Positions 1 to 8,427 of a stretch of 34,701 nucleotides of DNA are shown one piece after another. The stretch is from Methanobacteriota archaeon. Lineage in GTDB: Archaea; Thermoplasmatota; E2; DHVEG-1. The stretch spans positions 1 through 34,701 of the forward strand of contig CAIRCU010000019.1 of assembly GCA_903877165.1 (NCBI GenBank), written 5' to 3'. The first letter of the stretch is position 1. Each line of letters starts with the position of its first letter. The position numbers and the translations under genes are program-made. Below the pieces are notes generated by a model, which was given only the letters and a program-made list of their open reading frames with translations, ran no database searches and was not told the DNA's origin.

Positions 1-206
1 CTGCTATTTGTGTCTGAACATGTAACTAAGATGATGATGCTTGCCTGATTAGGATTGTTTACGATGGTGTACCCATTTTGAACAAAGTAATCAGCGAATC
101 GTTGCGCATCGAGTTTACGTCGGACGCACGTCCAGGTCGTCGTAATATACACGGTCTTGCTACCAAGGGGCGCTGTTTGATTCAGAGGGTGTTCAGAATC
201 AGTCAT
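1..206 (-). CDS. Partial N-terminus of a methylthiotransferase-like protein
   Basis: The reading frame starts at an ATG at 206 and stays open to the left window edge, giving 68 codons. The visible part begins with a polar stretch. It then reads KTVYITTTWTCVRRKLD, followed by an amphipathic stretch, GYTIVNNP, and a hydrophobic strand ending in LVTCSD. This order (beta strand, Cys, helix, GY-x-IV-x-x-P, strand, TC) resembles the N-terminal UPF0004 domain of MiaB/RimO/CDKAL1 methylthiotransferases, where Cys residues at these two places bind the auxiliary iron-sulfur cluster. The usual second-residue pattern (YGCQMN) is not conserved, so it may be a divergent relative. The radical SAM core would lie outside the window. 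It follows another radical SAM gene on the same strand after 105 nt. The family call is tentative. Confidence 0.55.
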   Translation of the reverse strand, partial: MTDSEHPLNQTAPLGSKTVYITTTWTCVRRKLDAQRFADYFVQNGYTIVNNPNQASIIILVTCSDTNS

Positions 207-311
207 GATGATTCCCCAATCCTTTTTTTTCAATGACTAGCATACAAGGACACCGAATAAAAAAGTCACTATTGAACGTTTTGGTTCACTCAGGTCGCTT
301 TGAAATAGGTG

Positions 312-1430
312 TCAACATGGGGGGAGGCTGAGACGTTCGACTTCGAGGCGATCCGCGGTCGGGTACTCCTCCACGAGGAAACATTGATAGCCTTTCTGGG
401 TGAGGTCTTCGGCGATCTTCTCCAGCTGCCAGGCTGCGATCTCGATGCGGTTCTTCTCCTCGTCAACATGGATGAGCTCCGCTGGAATCTTGTAGGCGCG
501 CCGCAGATGCCCCACGATGATCCGCAACGGCTGCTGTGAGGACTCGATGATGCCTTTCATCAACGTCCCGTCATTGGTGATGATGTCATAGGGTCGCGCG
601 GTGGTCTTCGCCCGCCGTTTGATGCGGTTCCGCAGTTGAATCCCGTCTTTGAACGAGACTGAGCAGTAGTGGACGCCGATCGCGAAATCCTGCTGCGATG
701 CCGATGTCAGAACCTTCTGCGCGGTCTTTTGGCTGCCCTTCACCGCCGCGGAGATGTCGTCCTTGACAGTATAGCCAAGCTTCATGAACGCATTGCAGTT
801 CTGCTCCGAGAACTCTAGCTCGTTGAGGTTGATCCAGCGGATGCCTTGGTAGTCTGCCCAACTAATAAGAGAGAGGAGGTCCCGCTCGCTGCCCGGGAGA
901 ACCGGGACTTCAACTGCCAAATCGACGTCGTAACCGTCCAGAGTCTTCAGCGCCTTGGTCAGCGGGCTCTTCACCATGTTGCCCCACGTCGCTGGGAGCG
1001 GGTGGAACCGGACTTCATCGAGGCCTTCCTCCACGAGCATCGGCAGGGCGTCGATGTTCTGAAGCCCGGAGGTGTAGAGATGGATGTGGAAGCGATCTCC
1101 AAACGTCGTCTTCAACAGCCGGATATAACGGGAGACCCGTTGCCAGACGAGCAGAGGGTCACCACCCGTGATCCCCGCGCCTTTCGCCTGGATCGCGGTC
1201 GCTTCGGCGATGAGCGTGTCTGTATCTCGCTCCGAGGCCAGCTCCCATTCGTCAGCGAAGACGCGGTCTGATCCTTTTTTCCTGAAACTCAATGGACAGT
1301 AGAAACAACCCGTGGTGCATCGACCTGTCACGAGCACCACCATTTTCTCACCTTTGGCACACATCCTGCAGGCGGGTGAAAGCGGCTGGGTGAACATGCT
1401 GTCCTGCAGCCAGGTATTGATTTTTTTCAT
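312..1430 (-). CDS. Radical SAM protein, COG2108-like
   Basis: A 372-residue protein. The radical SAM cluster motif CTTGCFYC places Cys at 38, 42 and 45 (CxxxCxxC), which would bind a [4Fe-4S] cluster and S-adenosylmethionine. A second pair, C21 and C24 (CRMC), lies just before it. The combination CxxC, then GEKMVVLVTG, then the CxxxCxxC motif and CPLS matches the archaeal COG2108 family, described as related to pyruvate formate-lyase activating enzymes. GITGGDPLL is the usual glycine-rich SAM-contacting segment. The substrate of this family is not known to me. The ATG at 1430 is the natural start because the N-terminus is short before the first Cys pair. A minus-strand T-tract (257-263) follows the gene. 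The next minus-strand gene is also a candidate radical SAM enzyme, so the two may work together, but this is inference. Confidence 0.88.
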   Translation of the reverse strand: MKKINTWLQDSMFTQPLSPACRMCAKGEKMVVLVTGRCTTGCFYCPLSFRKKGSDRVFADEWELASERDTDTLIAEATAIQAKGAGITGGDPLLVWQRVSRYIRLLKTTFGDRFHIHLYTSGLQNIDALPMLVEEGLDEVRFHPLPATWGNMVKSPLTKALKTLDGYDVDLAVEVPVLPGSERDLLSLISWADYQGIRWINLNELEFSEQNCNAFMKLGYTVKDDISAAVKGSQKTAQKVLTSASQQDFAIGVHYCSVSFKDGIQLRNRIKRRAKTTARPYDIITNDGTLMKGIIESSQQPLRIIVGHLRRAYKIPAELIHVDEEKNRIEIAAWQLEKIAEDLTQKGYQCFLVEEYPTADRLEVERLSLPPC

Positions 1431-1876
1431 CGCAGCAAATGCAGATAGACATGCAGCTTAAAAGGTTTAATGGTGCCGAATCTATCATCGCATGTCTCCC
1501 CCGACGCGTCATTAGGGAGGTCAAAGAGTTCGATATTGAAAGTCCTGACCGCCAACGTGAATCACGCAGGAATCTGAAATAACCGGATCTGGGTTTCAGA
1601 ATCATCTTCTCCTGCGTTCTCACAAGTTGAAGGCACACGACCGTTGTTTACTCTCGGGAGTTATGAACAATTGGTGAATAAAAAAATATAAATAGTGCAA
1701 TAATTATAATTGGCTGAGAAAACAGAGGGAGGCGGGGCAGGCCTTATTGACCATCCTGCATAAACCAAGAACAGGGACCGAAATGGTATAACTATAAATA
1801 CCATGAAACCCACCGTACAATGGAAAAACCTCGCCCTGTTGCACACCTCTGTATCATCCGGGAGTCGTGATTCGTT
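1431..1876. other. Intergenic region between divergent genes
   Basis: 446 nt separate the radical SAM gene from the exported peptidase. I see no convincing gene. Two TATA-like elements face the plus-strand gene, at 1684-1692 (AAATATAAA type) and 1792-1799 (CTATAAAT). The second places a transcription start near 1820-1825, about 50 nt before the proposed start codon. On the minus strand a CTTTTAAG-type element near 1456-1464 could serve the radical SAM gene. An AT-rich stretch lies at 1680-1711. Confidence 0.5.
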
Positions 1877-3733
1877 ATTCCTAAAAAAACAATCGCTATC
1901 ATCGCTGTTTTCCTCCTTGTTCTTGCCGGTATTCTCGGCGCGGTCGTATATGTCTCTCTTTCCCCTGAGAAAAAATCAGTTACCCAATCAGTAGCCAAGA
2001 CGATAGACGACCGCATCAGCCCAAACATCGGCCAGCAGCTCGATGTCGAAATGCACCGCATCCGGAACCGAGGGCTCTACGACCTCATGCTGAAGAAAGG
2101 AAACTCCTGGAAGACTACCCCGCAATTCTACTGGATCATCGATGTCGATGGGAAGGAGGCTGACAGCCTAGGGACCGTCGGCACCGGCTCCACAGGGTTG
2201 TTCGTCACTTGGGACACAATAGGGCTGGATAACCGAATCCCATTCCGCGTCGTCGATGAGACGCCGACCTCCGATGTTACGATTCGCATCATGGAACGCG
2301 AAACCAGCGGCTTGCTTGGACGCCGTACGAATGATGTCCAAAAAGAAATCATCAACCTCACGTACAACTACCGCACTGGCCGCTGGACCGGGGACGACTC
2401 CTTCAAAGACGCCGATGGCTACGGCCATTACCTTGGGCAGAACTACGAAATCTGGTTCGACCTCTACCAATCCGATTACGACCATGACGGCATCCCGTAC
2501 TGGACCGAAGTCAACGTCCTGCACACCGACCCGACTGTGGATGATTCACAACTTGACCCAGACCATGACGGCATCCCGACAAGCTGGGAATGGTACTGGG
2601 GATTCAACCCCTTCGTCGCCGATAATTTCTCCACCCTCGACCCCGATTTTGACGGCATCAGCGTCCTGGGGGAGTACCAGCTGCGCAACTACCAGGCTGA
2701 CCCATTCTACCCCGAAATGTACTTCGAAGTCGACTCCATGCAGAAGTATGCCTTCTTCGACCTCCCACATATCTTCTATAAGGAGTCGCAGGAGATGATT
2801 TGTGAGATTTACGCGCGGCACAACATCAGCGTCTGGATCGACGACGGCTGGGCTGACGGCCCGTCAAACGGCGGCGGCGAGTACCTCCCGTTCATCAAAT
2901 CATTTGAGGACGTCAACGGCGGGCAGATCCTCGGGTTCTATAACCATAATTTCGCTCTGGAGCGCCACGGGCTGTTCCGCTACATCATCATGGGCAATCG
3001 AATGACTTGGAGTACACCAAGCACATTCAACCACTATGACTCCATTGAAATCGGTACCGGGTGGAATGCGATGTTCATAAAACGTGCTGCATTCACGGCC
3101 CGGATGCAGCGAGTCTGCATCGCCAAGGCGGTGCTCCACGAGGTTGGCCATACCCTCGGTCTCCTTCCGTTCGCATTCCCAGGGAATGATATTGAGGGAC
3201 CCGCTAGCGTCCGATGGCCCAGCATGCCGGCGGATGAGTACAATAAGTACTTGGACGAATACCACAGCATCATGAACTACAAGTACATCTGGACCGATCG
3301 TACCCTTGTCGACTATTCCCATGGTCAGAACGGCGCGCCGTATGATCAGAATGATTGGGACCACATCTACCTGCCGACATTCAACCGTGATGCCCGAGCG
3401 GTGGAAGAGACTGCCGATAAGAGCTTCGAGGATTACGAGATGTTCAACGAAACCGCCTATCCACAGGTTGAGGGATGGGCGAATGCATCGACGAACCTTA
3501 CGAAGAGCCTGCCGGCGTCGATGTCGTTCAAGGTCTACAACAACCTCGACTCGAAAATCCGGATTATGACGAATCCCCATTCTGTAGGGAATTCATCCTG
3601 GAATGTACGGGTGTATGCCCGCCCGAACATCGACCCGTTCCCGGTGATCCAGAGCTGGACGTTGGTGGCTGAAGGCCGATTGGATGCGAGCGGAAGGCTG
3701 TCATTCTATGCCGACGGCCAGTCTCCTGTCTAA
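1877..3733 (+). CDS. Exported metzincin-like metallopeptidase with DxDxDG repeats
   Basis: About 618 residues if read from ATT at 1877. The open frame begins after an in-frame TGA at 1868 and has no ATG, GTG or TTG before the ATG at 2051. That ATG would drop an obvious membrane/signal segment (PKKTIAIIAVFLLVLAGILG). A GTGAT SD-like site at 1867-1871 sits 5 nt before the ATT. An indel or assembly error is the alternative. Three DxDxDGI repeats (about residues 200-275) look like calcium-binding thrombospondin type 3 or EF-hand-like repeats. The zinc motif HEVGHTLGL has H421, E422 and H425, and a Met-turn SIMNY follows, which together indicate a metzincin. The usual third His at 431 is Pro. A beta-rich domain ends the protein. 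It probably acts outside the cell on proteins. Confidence 0.75.
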   Translation: MPKKTIAIIAVFLLVLAGILGAVVYVSLSPEKKSVTQSVAKTIDDRISPNIGQQLDVEMHRIRNRGLYDLMLKKGNSWKTTPQFYWIIDVDGKEADSLGTVGTGSTGLFVTWDTIGLDNRIPFRVVDETPTSDVTIRIMERETSGLLGRRTNDVQKEIINLTYNYRTGRWTGDDSFKDADGYGHYLGQNYEIWFDLYQSDYDHDGIPYWTEVNVLHTDPTVDDSQLDPDHDGIPTSWEWYWGFNPFVADNFSTLDPDFDGISVLGEYQLRNYQADPFYPEMYFEVDSMQKYAFFDLPHIFYKESQEMICEIYARHNISVWIDDGWADGPSNGGGEYLPFIKSFEDVNGGQILGFYNHNFALERHGLFRYIIMGNRMTWSTPSTFNHYDSIEIGTGWNAMFIKRAAFTARMQRVCIAKAVLHEVGHTLGLLPFAFPGNDIEGPASVRWPSMPADEYNKYLDEYHSIMNYKYIWTDRTLVDYSHGQNGAPYDQNDWDHIYLPTFNRDARAVEETADKSFEDYEMFNETAYPQVEGWANASTNLTKSLPASMSFKVYNNLDSKIRIMTNPHSVGNSSWNVRVYARPNIDPFPVIQSWTLVAEGRLDASGRLSFYADGQSPV

Positions 3734-3758
3734 GCGGGCGTATCGATTCTTATAACGA

Positions 3759-4748
3759 TTATACATCGCTGTTTTCGTGCGGCCGTAGGGAACCGAGTTT
3801 CTTGTGCTCATGAAAGGTCATGAAGGCGCCGACGATGCTAGGTAGCAGCCAGACCACAGCGAACCAGAACAAAGACATGCTGACGATCTGCTCTGACGGC
3901 ACGATGAACAGGGAGAACAGTGAAATAAGGGTCACCTCGCGGGTGCCTAATCCGTAGATGGAGATGGGGAGGAGGGCGACGACGTTCGCCATCGCGATTA
4001 TGAGGATGAACGGCAGGTAGGGAACGTCGATGTGGAAGAGCCCAGAGATAAGGTACAGCTCGGAGAAACTGACGAACCAGCCGAGGATCGAGAGGACGAA
4101 CGGCAGCACGACCGCTCGGAAGCTAGGGAGTTGCTCAAAGAAGGAGTCTAACGGGTCTTCGAACTGGTTCTGCACGAACTGCAGGACCCGCGTTTTCAAC
4201 AGTCGCTGAAACACGGGGAGTGAAGCCTCTTTGCTGAGGTAGAAGAAGAACAGTACGACGGTGAAGACGAACAGCGCAACGAAGATGACAAAGAGGAGCG
4301 GGAAACGTCCGATAAGCAGCGCGCCACCCAGGACCGCGAGTCCCAGCAGGGTGATGAGATCGATGGTATGCAAGGTGAGGAGGTTGGAGGCGCATTTCGG
4401 CAACGGCTCCTTGCTTTCCTGCTTGAGGTAGATGGTTTGGAGGTAGCCGCCGACGCCGCCGGGGGTGATGAAGCCGTAGAAGAATCCGATGAGGATGTTT
4501 TTCATGGAAAATCGGAAGCTGACGTGGATGCCCTGATGTTTGAGGAGCAGCTGCCATTCGATGTTCGCTAGGAGGAGGATGGGAACGACGGAGAAGCAGG
4601 CGAGGGTGCAGTACCAGGGGTTGAGCGCAGCGAAGATCCTGGCGACCGCAGGAAGATCTAATTGAGTAAGGATGTACAACAAGACGACGACGCCGATAAG
4701 AGGCAGGAGCCTTCGGATGATTTTATAGCGGCGGTTAACTGTGGGCAC
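3759..4748 (-). CDS. Flippase-like integral membrane protein (LPG synthase TM / AglD-like)
   Basis: A 329-residue protein with about eight hydrophobic segments. The N-terminus is basic (NRRYKIIRRL) and is followed by a first membrane helix. The arrangement, with GFFYGFITPGGVGGYLQTIYL in the middle and LPISIYGLGTRE near the end, fits the archaeal family that shares the transmembrane domain of lysylphosphatidylglycerol synthase. That family includes AglD-like proteins used in surface glycan or lipid steps. No catalytic soluble domain is attached, and the substrate cannot be read from the sequence. The start is a GTG at 4748. It lies 68 nt downstream of a secreted-protein gene on the same strand, so the two may be co-transcribed. 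It converges on the exported peptidase gene with only 25 nt between the stops. Confidence 0.8.
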   Translation of the reverse strand: MPTVNRRYKIIRRLLPLIGVVVLLYILTQLDLPAVARIFAALNPWYCTLACFSVVPILLLANIEWQLLLKHQGIHVSFRFSMKNILIGFFYGFITPGGVGGYLQTIYLKQESKEPLPKCASNLLTLHTIDLITLLGLAVLGGALLIGRFPLLFVIFVALFVFTVVLFFFYLSKEASLPVFQRLLKTRVLQFVQNQFEDPLDSFFEQLPSFRAVVLPFVLSILGWFVSFSELYLISGLFHIDVPYLPFILIIAMANVVALLPISIYGLGTREVTLISLFSLFIVPSEQIVSMSLFWFAVVWLLPSIVGAFMTFHEHKKLGSLRPHENSDV

Positions 4749-4816
4749 TGGTACTCACTGACGTGCATGGCCTGTGTCCACATAAACTTTCTGAACAGGT
4801 CGTCACCGCGATGTGA

Positions 4817-5725
4817 TCATGTGGAGTGGTAATATGCGAGGAAGCCTTCGTAGATACAATTACCAACCAGGCTACAATCATCGTAGTAGGCGGGGGTGAA
4901 TCCAAGTTGAAAGTAATAGTCTCCTGAGAAGTTCGCTGGCGCGGTGATCTGGACCATGATGGTCGTCTGTTCACCGACATCGAGGATAACTTGTGCGGGG
5001 ACTTGTATATCCCAGTCGTTGGCGTTTTCGGATTGATTGATGAAGACTACTGTTCTCCCGTTTCCAAGGTTAGTAATGATGATGGGCAGTTCGACGGTGA
5101 CTAGTGGGGGCGTCTCGATGGTGTTACCCTGGGGGAGATCAAGCTTGAGGAGTGGTTTGTAGGCAGGGACGAACGTGAGTGTAAATTTATCGGTCGTCCC
5201 CCGCATGATATTGATCAATCCGAAGTAGCCGTGGACTGGTTTCACCCTTGCTTTCAGGGTGATTTCACCGAGCGCAAAGGCCGGGGCTTGGTCAGACAAC
5301 GAGATGGAGAGCGTCGTGGTGCGTGTCTGTATATCGCCTAAGTGAGAAGTGATGTAAAATGCGAAGGTGCTGCTGGAAATGGATGCGGTACACCATGACG
5401 GTTTGTCGACGATCTGGAGGGTTGCGGTGACTTGCCGTCCTACAAACAATCGGGCCAACAAGGCAGCGAAATATCCTCCGCAGGCACAGAACGTGACATT
5501 GAGCAGGACGACGCGCAGCTCTCCACGCGGGATAATGGGTTTAGCCGTTGCGTTCGCATCCCACGAGACGCGTATAAGACTTTGGAGATTAATGGCTCTA
5601 TTATAGTCCGAGGAGTTTGTCTTTAAGAGGGGCGCGGACTGAACCAAGGGAGGAAGGAGACAAGATCCCAGGAAAAGCAGAATGCAACCGACTGAAAGCA
5701 TCTTCGCTAACCGATGTCCCACCAT
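4817..5725 (-). CDS. Secreted beta-rich protein of unknown function
   Basis: A 302-residue protein with a clear signal peptide: basic start (MVGHRLAK), hydrophobic core, and a probable cleavage after VQSA near residue 31. The remainder is rich in beta strands and Asn-x-Ser/Thr sites. A stretch near residues 210-275 (PIIITNLGNGRTVV, then a VILDVGEQTTIMVQITAP-like segment) resembles the NEW3/CARDB type of immunoglobulin-like fold found in archaeal surface proteins. Two Cys close to the C-terminus (DDCSLVGNC) may form a disulfide. There is no C-terminal membrane anchor. The ATG at 5725 follows a good SD (AGAGGTC, 6 nt spacing). I do not recognise a named family. It precedes the flippase-like gene on the same strand. 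Confidence 0.72.
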   Translation of the reverse strand: MVGHRLAKMLSVGCILLFLGSCLLPPLVQSAPLLKTNSSDYNRAINLQSLIRVSWDANATAKPIIPRGELRVVLLNVTFCACGGYFAALLARLFVGRQVTATLQIVDKPSWCTASISSSTFAFYITSHLGDIQTRTTTLSISLSDQAPAFALGEITLKARVKPVHGYFGLINIMRGTTDKFTLTFVPAYKPLLKLDLPQGNTIETPPLVTVELPIIITNLGNGRTVVFINQSENANDWDIQVPAQVILDVGEQTTIMVQITAPANFSGDYYFQLGFTPAYYDDCSLVGNCIYEGFLAYYHST

Positions 5726-6022
5726 ATTCCGACCTCTATGAGTTGCATAAATCCCTACGATTATGCAATTGAAGTAACATTAAAAGAAAGATGATAATTG
5801 TATTTAAATCTATTGACCTTAGCATTACCTGGAATAAAAGACAAGAACGTTATAATTTCTCACCATTAGAGATTCCGGTATCATGTTGCTGTCATGGAAG
5901 GCCAGTACATCCCTCGAAACTCCCCTACAGCGGCCTTCTTTTAAATATATATGAGGAAACATTTAAATCAGCTACTGGAGTTACTCTATGTACACGAGGA
6001 TCTTTTGAAAGGAGGACAAAAC
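5726..6022 (+). promoter_or_regulatory. Divergent intergenic region with promoter of the NosD-like gene
   Basis: This 297-nt gap is AT-rich. A strong TATA-like stretch lies at about 5940-5952 (TTTTAAATATATAT). It places transcription start near 5970-5975, about 50 nt before the ATG at 6023. A strong SD, GGAGGA, lies at 6011-6016. The part near 5790-5815 is also AT-rich and may serve the minus-strand gene. No gene is evident in the gap. Confidence 0.5.
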
Positions 6023-7090
6023 ATGAATACATCATTGTTTGGGAGAAGCCTAGTTATTGGAATCATAGCGTTATGCATCGCAGCAAGTGCTGCCTCTGCG
6101 GTCAACGTGCAACAACTGACGACCCCTCAACCAATGCCCAAGGGGCATACGCTGTATGTCGGGGGCAACGGGACCGGACCAGGAAACTACACGTTGATCC
6201 AAGATGCGATCGACAACTCTACCAATGGAGACACCATCTATGTCTTCAACGGGACCTACCACCAGAATCTTGATACGAAACTGAAGAAGATCACACTCAC
6301 GGCTGAGAGCCTGAACGTGAACGTCACGGGACCGACCGCCGCCAACCCCGTCATCAATATTGGGACAAGCGAAGTCGTCCTCTCAGGGTTCACCATCATC
6401 GGGACCACGAATCAGATCGTCATCAAAGTGGTATCAATGAGTGAAAACGTTGTGATCTCACACAATGTGATTAAGAATGGTGGCTATGGAATCTCACTGA
6501 TGCTCACCACCAGCAGAGCCACGATCACGGACAACGTAATCACCAACAATGCTTTCATCAACATCCAGCTGCAGACATCCACCTATGATGTCATCAGCTT
6601 CAACACCATCGAGAACGGCGGAGGCCAAGGAATATCCCTCTCCTTGAGCAGCAGCCATAATTCCATTGTTAACAACTCCATTCGTAACAATGCAAACGAA
6701 GGCATCAGCCTTGATGGTGCGAAATGCACCGACAACACCATCTCGGGGAACAACATCTCGGGTAACCAAGTAGGCATCCGATTCAAGAGTGCCGGTTCGA
6801 ACAAGATTAAGAGCAACATCATCCAGGACAGCATACGAGAGGGCGTGCTATTCCAGATGAGCAGCGAGAACACCGTCAACGCCAACAACATTATCAACAA
6901 CAAGCGCCAGGCGTCGCTCGTGGTGTCCTTCCGGAACACATGGGATGCCAACTACTGGAGCAACTGGATCGGAATCAAGAACTCGAAGCCAGGGTTCCAG
7001 AAGCTCCCCAAGGTCGTCCATGGCCTCGTGCTCTTCAGCTTCGACCTACACCCCGCGAAAACACCTTATAACATCACCGGTTTTCCATAA
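6023..7090 (+). CDS. Secreted right-handed beta-helix protein (NosD-like, PbH1 repeats)
   Basis: A 355-residue protein. The start at 6023 is fixed by GGAGGA 6 nt upstream and by the signal peptide that follows directly (NTSLFGRSLVIGIIALCIA, then AASAASA). TLYVGGNGTGPGNYTLIQDAID is the typical opening of archaeal pectate-lyase-like folds. Then come about ten parallel beta-helix rungs with the pattern [VI]-[IV]-x-x-N-x-[IV]-x-x-N, about residues 110-310 (for example SHNVIKNGGYGI, DNVITNNAF, GNNISGNQVGI). NosD-type proteins take part in copper-site maturation, but in archaea this repeat family is mostly surface-bound with unknown ligands. No nos genes are nearby, so a carbohydrate or surface role is as likely. 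The tail (TWDANYWSNWIGIK) is common in this family. A T-tract terminator follows. Confidence 0.85.
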   Translation: MNTSLFGRSLVIGIIALCIAASAASAVNVQQLTTPQPMPKGHTLYVGGNGTGPGNYTLIQDAIDNSTNGDTIYVFNGTYHQNLDTKLKKITLTAESLNVNVTGPTAANPVINIGTSEVVLSGFTIIGTTNQIVIKVVSMSENVVISHNVIKNGGYGISLMLTTSRATITDNVITNNAFINIQLQTSTYDVISFNTIENGGGQGISLSLSSSHNSIVNNSIRNNANEGISLDGAKCTDNTISGNNISGNQVGIRFKSAGSNKIKSNIIQDSIREGVLFQMSSENTVNANNIINNKRQASLVVSFRNTWDANYWSNWIGIKNSKPGFQKLPKVVHGLVLFSFDLHPAKTPYNITGFP

Positions 7091-7100
7091 GAAAACCACT

Positions 7101-7120
7101 CTTTTTTTCCCTTTTTTTCT
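7101..7120 (+). terminator. T-tract terminator after the NosD-like gene
   Basis: Two seven-T runs separated by CCC lie 10-30 nt after the stop codon. Archaeal RNA polymerase stops readily at such pyrimidine-rich tracts. No strong hairpin precedes them. Confidence 0.6.
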
Positions 7121-7343
7121 CAACCGTTAATATACCCTGGTAATAAAGGAATACGAAATTTAATACTGGTATTCATGTATACGTCTTGACTCTCCATTTT
7201 TTAGTTCATTGGTTACTTTTTCTTTCTCTGCAGCATTCTAAGTCTTTTATTATTCAAGGCAAAGTAATAAAAGAGTGCTCTTCCATCTTAAACAATGGGG
7301 GTTGTCCAGTAATTAAAAGACAACTCATCATAAGAGGTTTCCT
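7121..7343. other. Intergenic region before the PKD-like secreted gene
   Basis: AT-rich spacer with no gene that I can support. It carries A/T-rich stretches near 7245-7275 (TTTTATTATTC and AATAAAAG types) that could hold the promoter of the following gene. It ends with an SD, AAGAGGT, about 5-6 nt before the ATG at 7344. Confidence 0.4.
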
Positions 7344-8327
7344 ATGAAAAAAGGGAATGTTGTTCTGAAGTGCTTTAACTGGGGAATTCTTTTCCTTTTG
7401 CTCGGAGCGGGTTTTGTCGAAGCAACAACCTCCGTCCATTATGCTCCTAAACAAACAAGTGGAGACCCCGTCGAAGTCATCGACCAACAGCAAACACAAG
7501 ACTGCGGACACGGGTTCAGCTTCTATAATGAGTACTGGCTTGCACAAGGCTTCGTCCCCCGCATCCCGTCTCTTACCAAAGTCGATGTCTTCATTTTCAG
7601 AGCGGGAAACCCATCACCCGATGTACAACTCGTCATGAACATTCGTCTGCTTGTCAACGGGGAAAATCTGGCAAATAGCTCGGTGAGTGCAAGCATCGTT
7701 CCCGACGGCCCTGGAGACTGGATCGAGTTCGATTTCCCGAACGTCCAACTAACTACGGATTGGACACACTACATCGTCCTCCACGCCACAGGAGGATCAA
7801 GCACCGACTGCTACAACTGGCTCTTTGGAATCAACGACCCCTATCCAAACGGTGATGCAGAATGGTCCTACACCGGTGGATTTTCCTGGGATGTTCTCAA
7901 CCCGGATGGCTATCCACATCCCGACTGCTGCTTCAGAACCCATGGTCTGGAACAGCCACCGACAACACCGACAATCGACGGACCCGCAAAGGCAACAGTC
8001 GGAAACCCCACCCGATATTATTTCAATTCAACCGACCCTGATGGGAACTTCGTCCAATACCTGATTGACTGGGGCGACGGCCAGACGACAGGATGGACCG
8101 GCATCAACGGCTCGGGAAGCCCAATATGGATCGATCACACCTGGGAGAAGCGAGGATCCTATACCATCAAGGCCAAGGCACGGGATACACAGCTCGCGGA
8201 AAGCGACTGGGCGACCCTTCCGATCCAAAATCCGCTTTCGCTCAATCTATCACGACAACGGCTGTTTGACAGACTCCTTGAGCGATTCCCTCATGCCTTC
8301 CCGATACTGCAAATGCTAAGAGGATAA
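7344..8327 (+). CDS. Secreted PKD-like protein with an FPxxFPIL-type tail
   Basis: A 327-residue protein that starts at an ATG preceded by GAGGT. The signal peptide is residues 1-29 (basic MKKGNVVLK, then a hydrophobic core, cleavage near EA/TT). Residues 30-210 form a beta-rich domain with Cys (DCGHGFSFYNEYWLAQGF, YNWLFGINDPYPNGDAEW) that resembles choice-of-anchor or lectin-like modules. Residues 213-297 look like a PKD-type domain (ATVGNPTRYYF, STDPDGN, YLIDWGDGQT, HTWEKRGSYTIKAKARD). The last 20 residues carry the tail FDRLLERFPHAFPILQMLRG, unlike the rest. I recall similar tails on exported archaeal proteins but cannot verify this here. The function is unknown; binding at the cell surface is inferred. 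Confidence 0.78.
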   Translation: MKKGNVVLKCFNWGILFLLLGAGFVEATTSVHYAPKQTSGDPVEVIDQQQTQDCGHGFSFYNEYWLAQGFVPRIPSLTKVDVFIFRAGNPSPDVQLVMNIRLLVNGENLANSSVSASIVPDGPGDWIEFDFPNVQLTTDWTHYIVLHATGGSSTDCYNWLFGINDPYPNGDAEWSYTGGFSWDVLNPDGYPHPDCCFRTHGLEQPPTTPTIDGPAKATVGNPTRYYFNSTDPDGNFVQYLIDWGDGQTTGWTGINGSGSPIWIDHTWEKRGSYTIKAKARDTQLAESDWATLPIQNPLSLNLSRQRLFDRLLERFPHAFPILQMLRG

Positions 8328-8346
8328 AAAAAAATCCCCATCTACC

Positions 8347-8364
8347 TTTTTTTATTCTCTTTTT
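8347..8364 (+). terminator. T-rich terminator after the PKD-like gene
   Basis: Runs of seven T, then TCTCTTTTT, lie 20-37 nt past the stop codon. They fit an archaeal intrinsic terminator and separate this gene from the convergent tRNA gene. Confidence 0.5.
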
Positions 8365-8427
8365 AGCGTTTCTACGTGAGAATAACATTTCAAGAAATTT
8401 TTCGTGAGTAAAATAATAATAGGTCAT

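Noticed and set aside
1803-1994. 63-codon frame starting just after a TATA element
   Set aside because: Its sequence is Ser/Leu-rich noise, and the peptidase signal segment lies in a different frame over the same bases.
2900-3580. 226-codon minus-strand frame inside the metallopeptidase gene
   Set aside because: It is a shadow: no SD, no recognisable domain, while the opposite strand encodes the zinc motif and Met-turn.
5791-6273. 160-codon plus-strand frame before and inside the NosD-like gene
   Set aside because: It lacks an SD, has no domain, and overlaps the well-supported signal peptide of the NosD-like protein in another frame.
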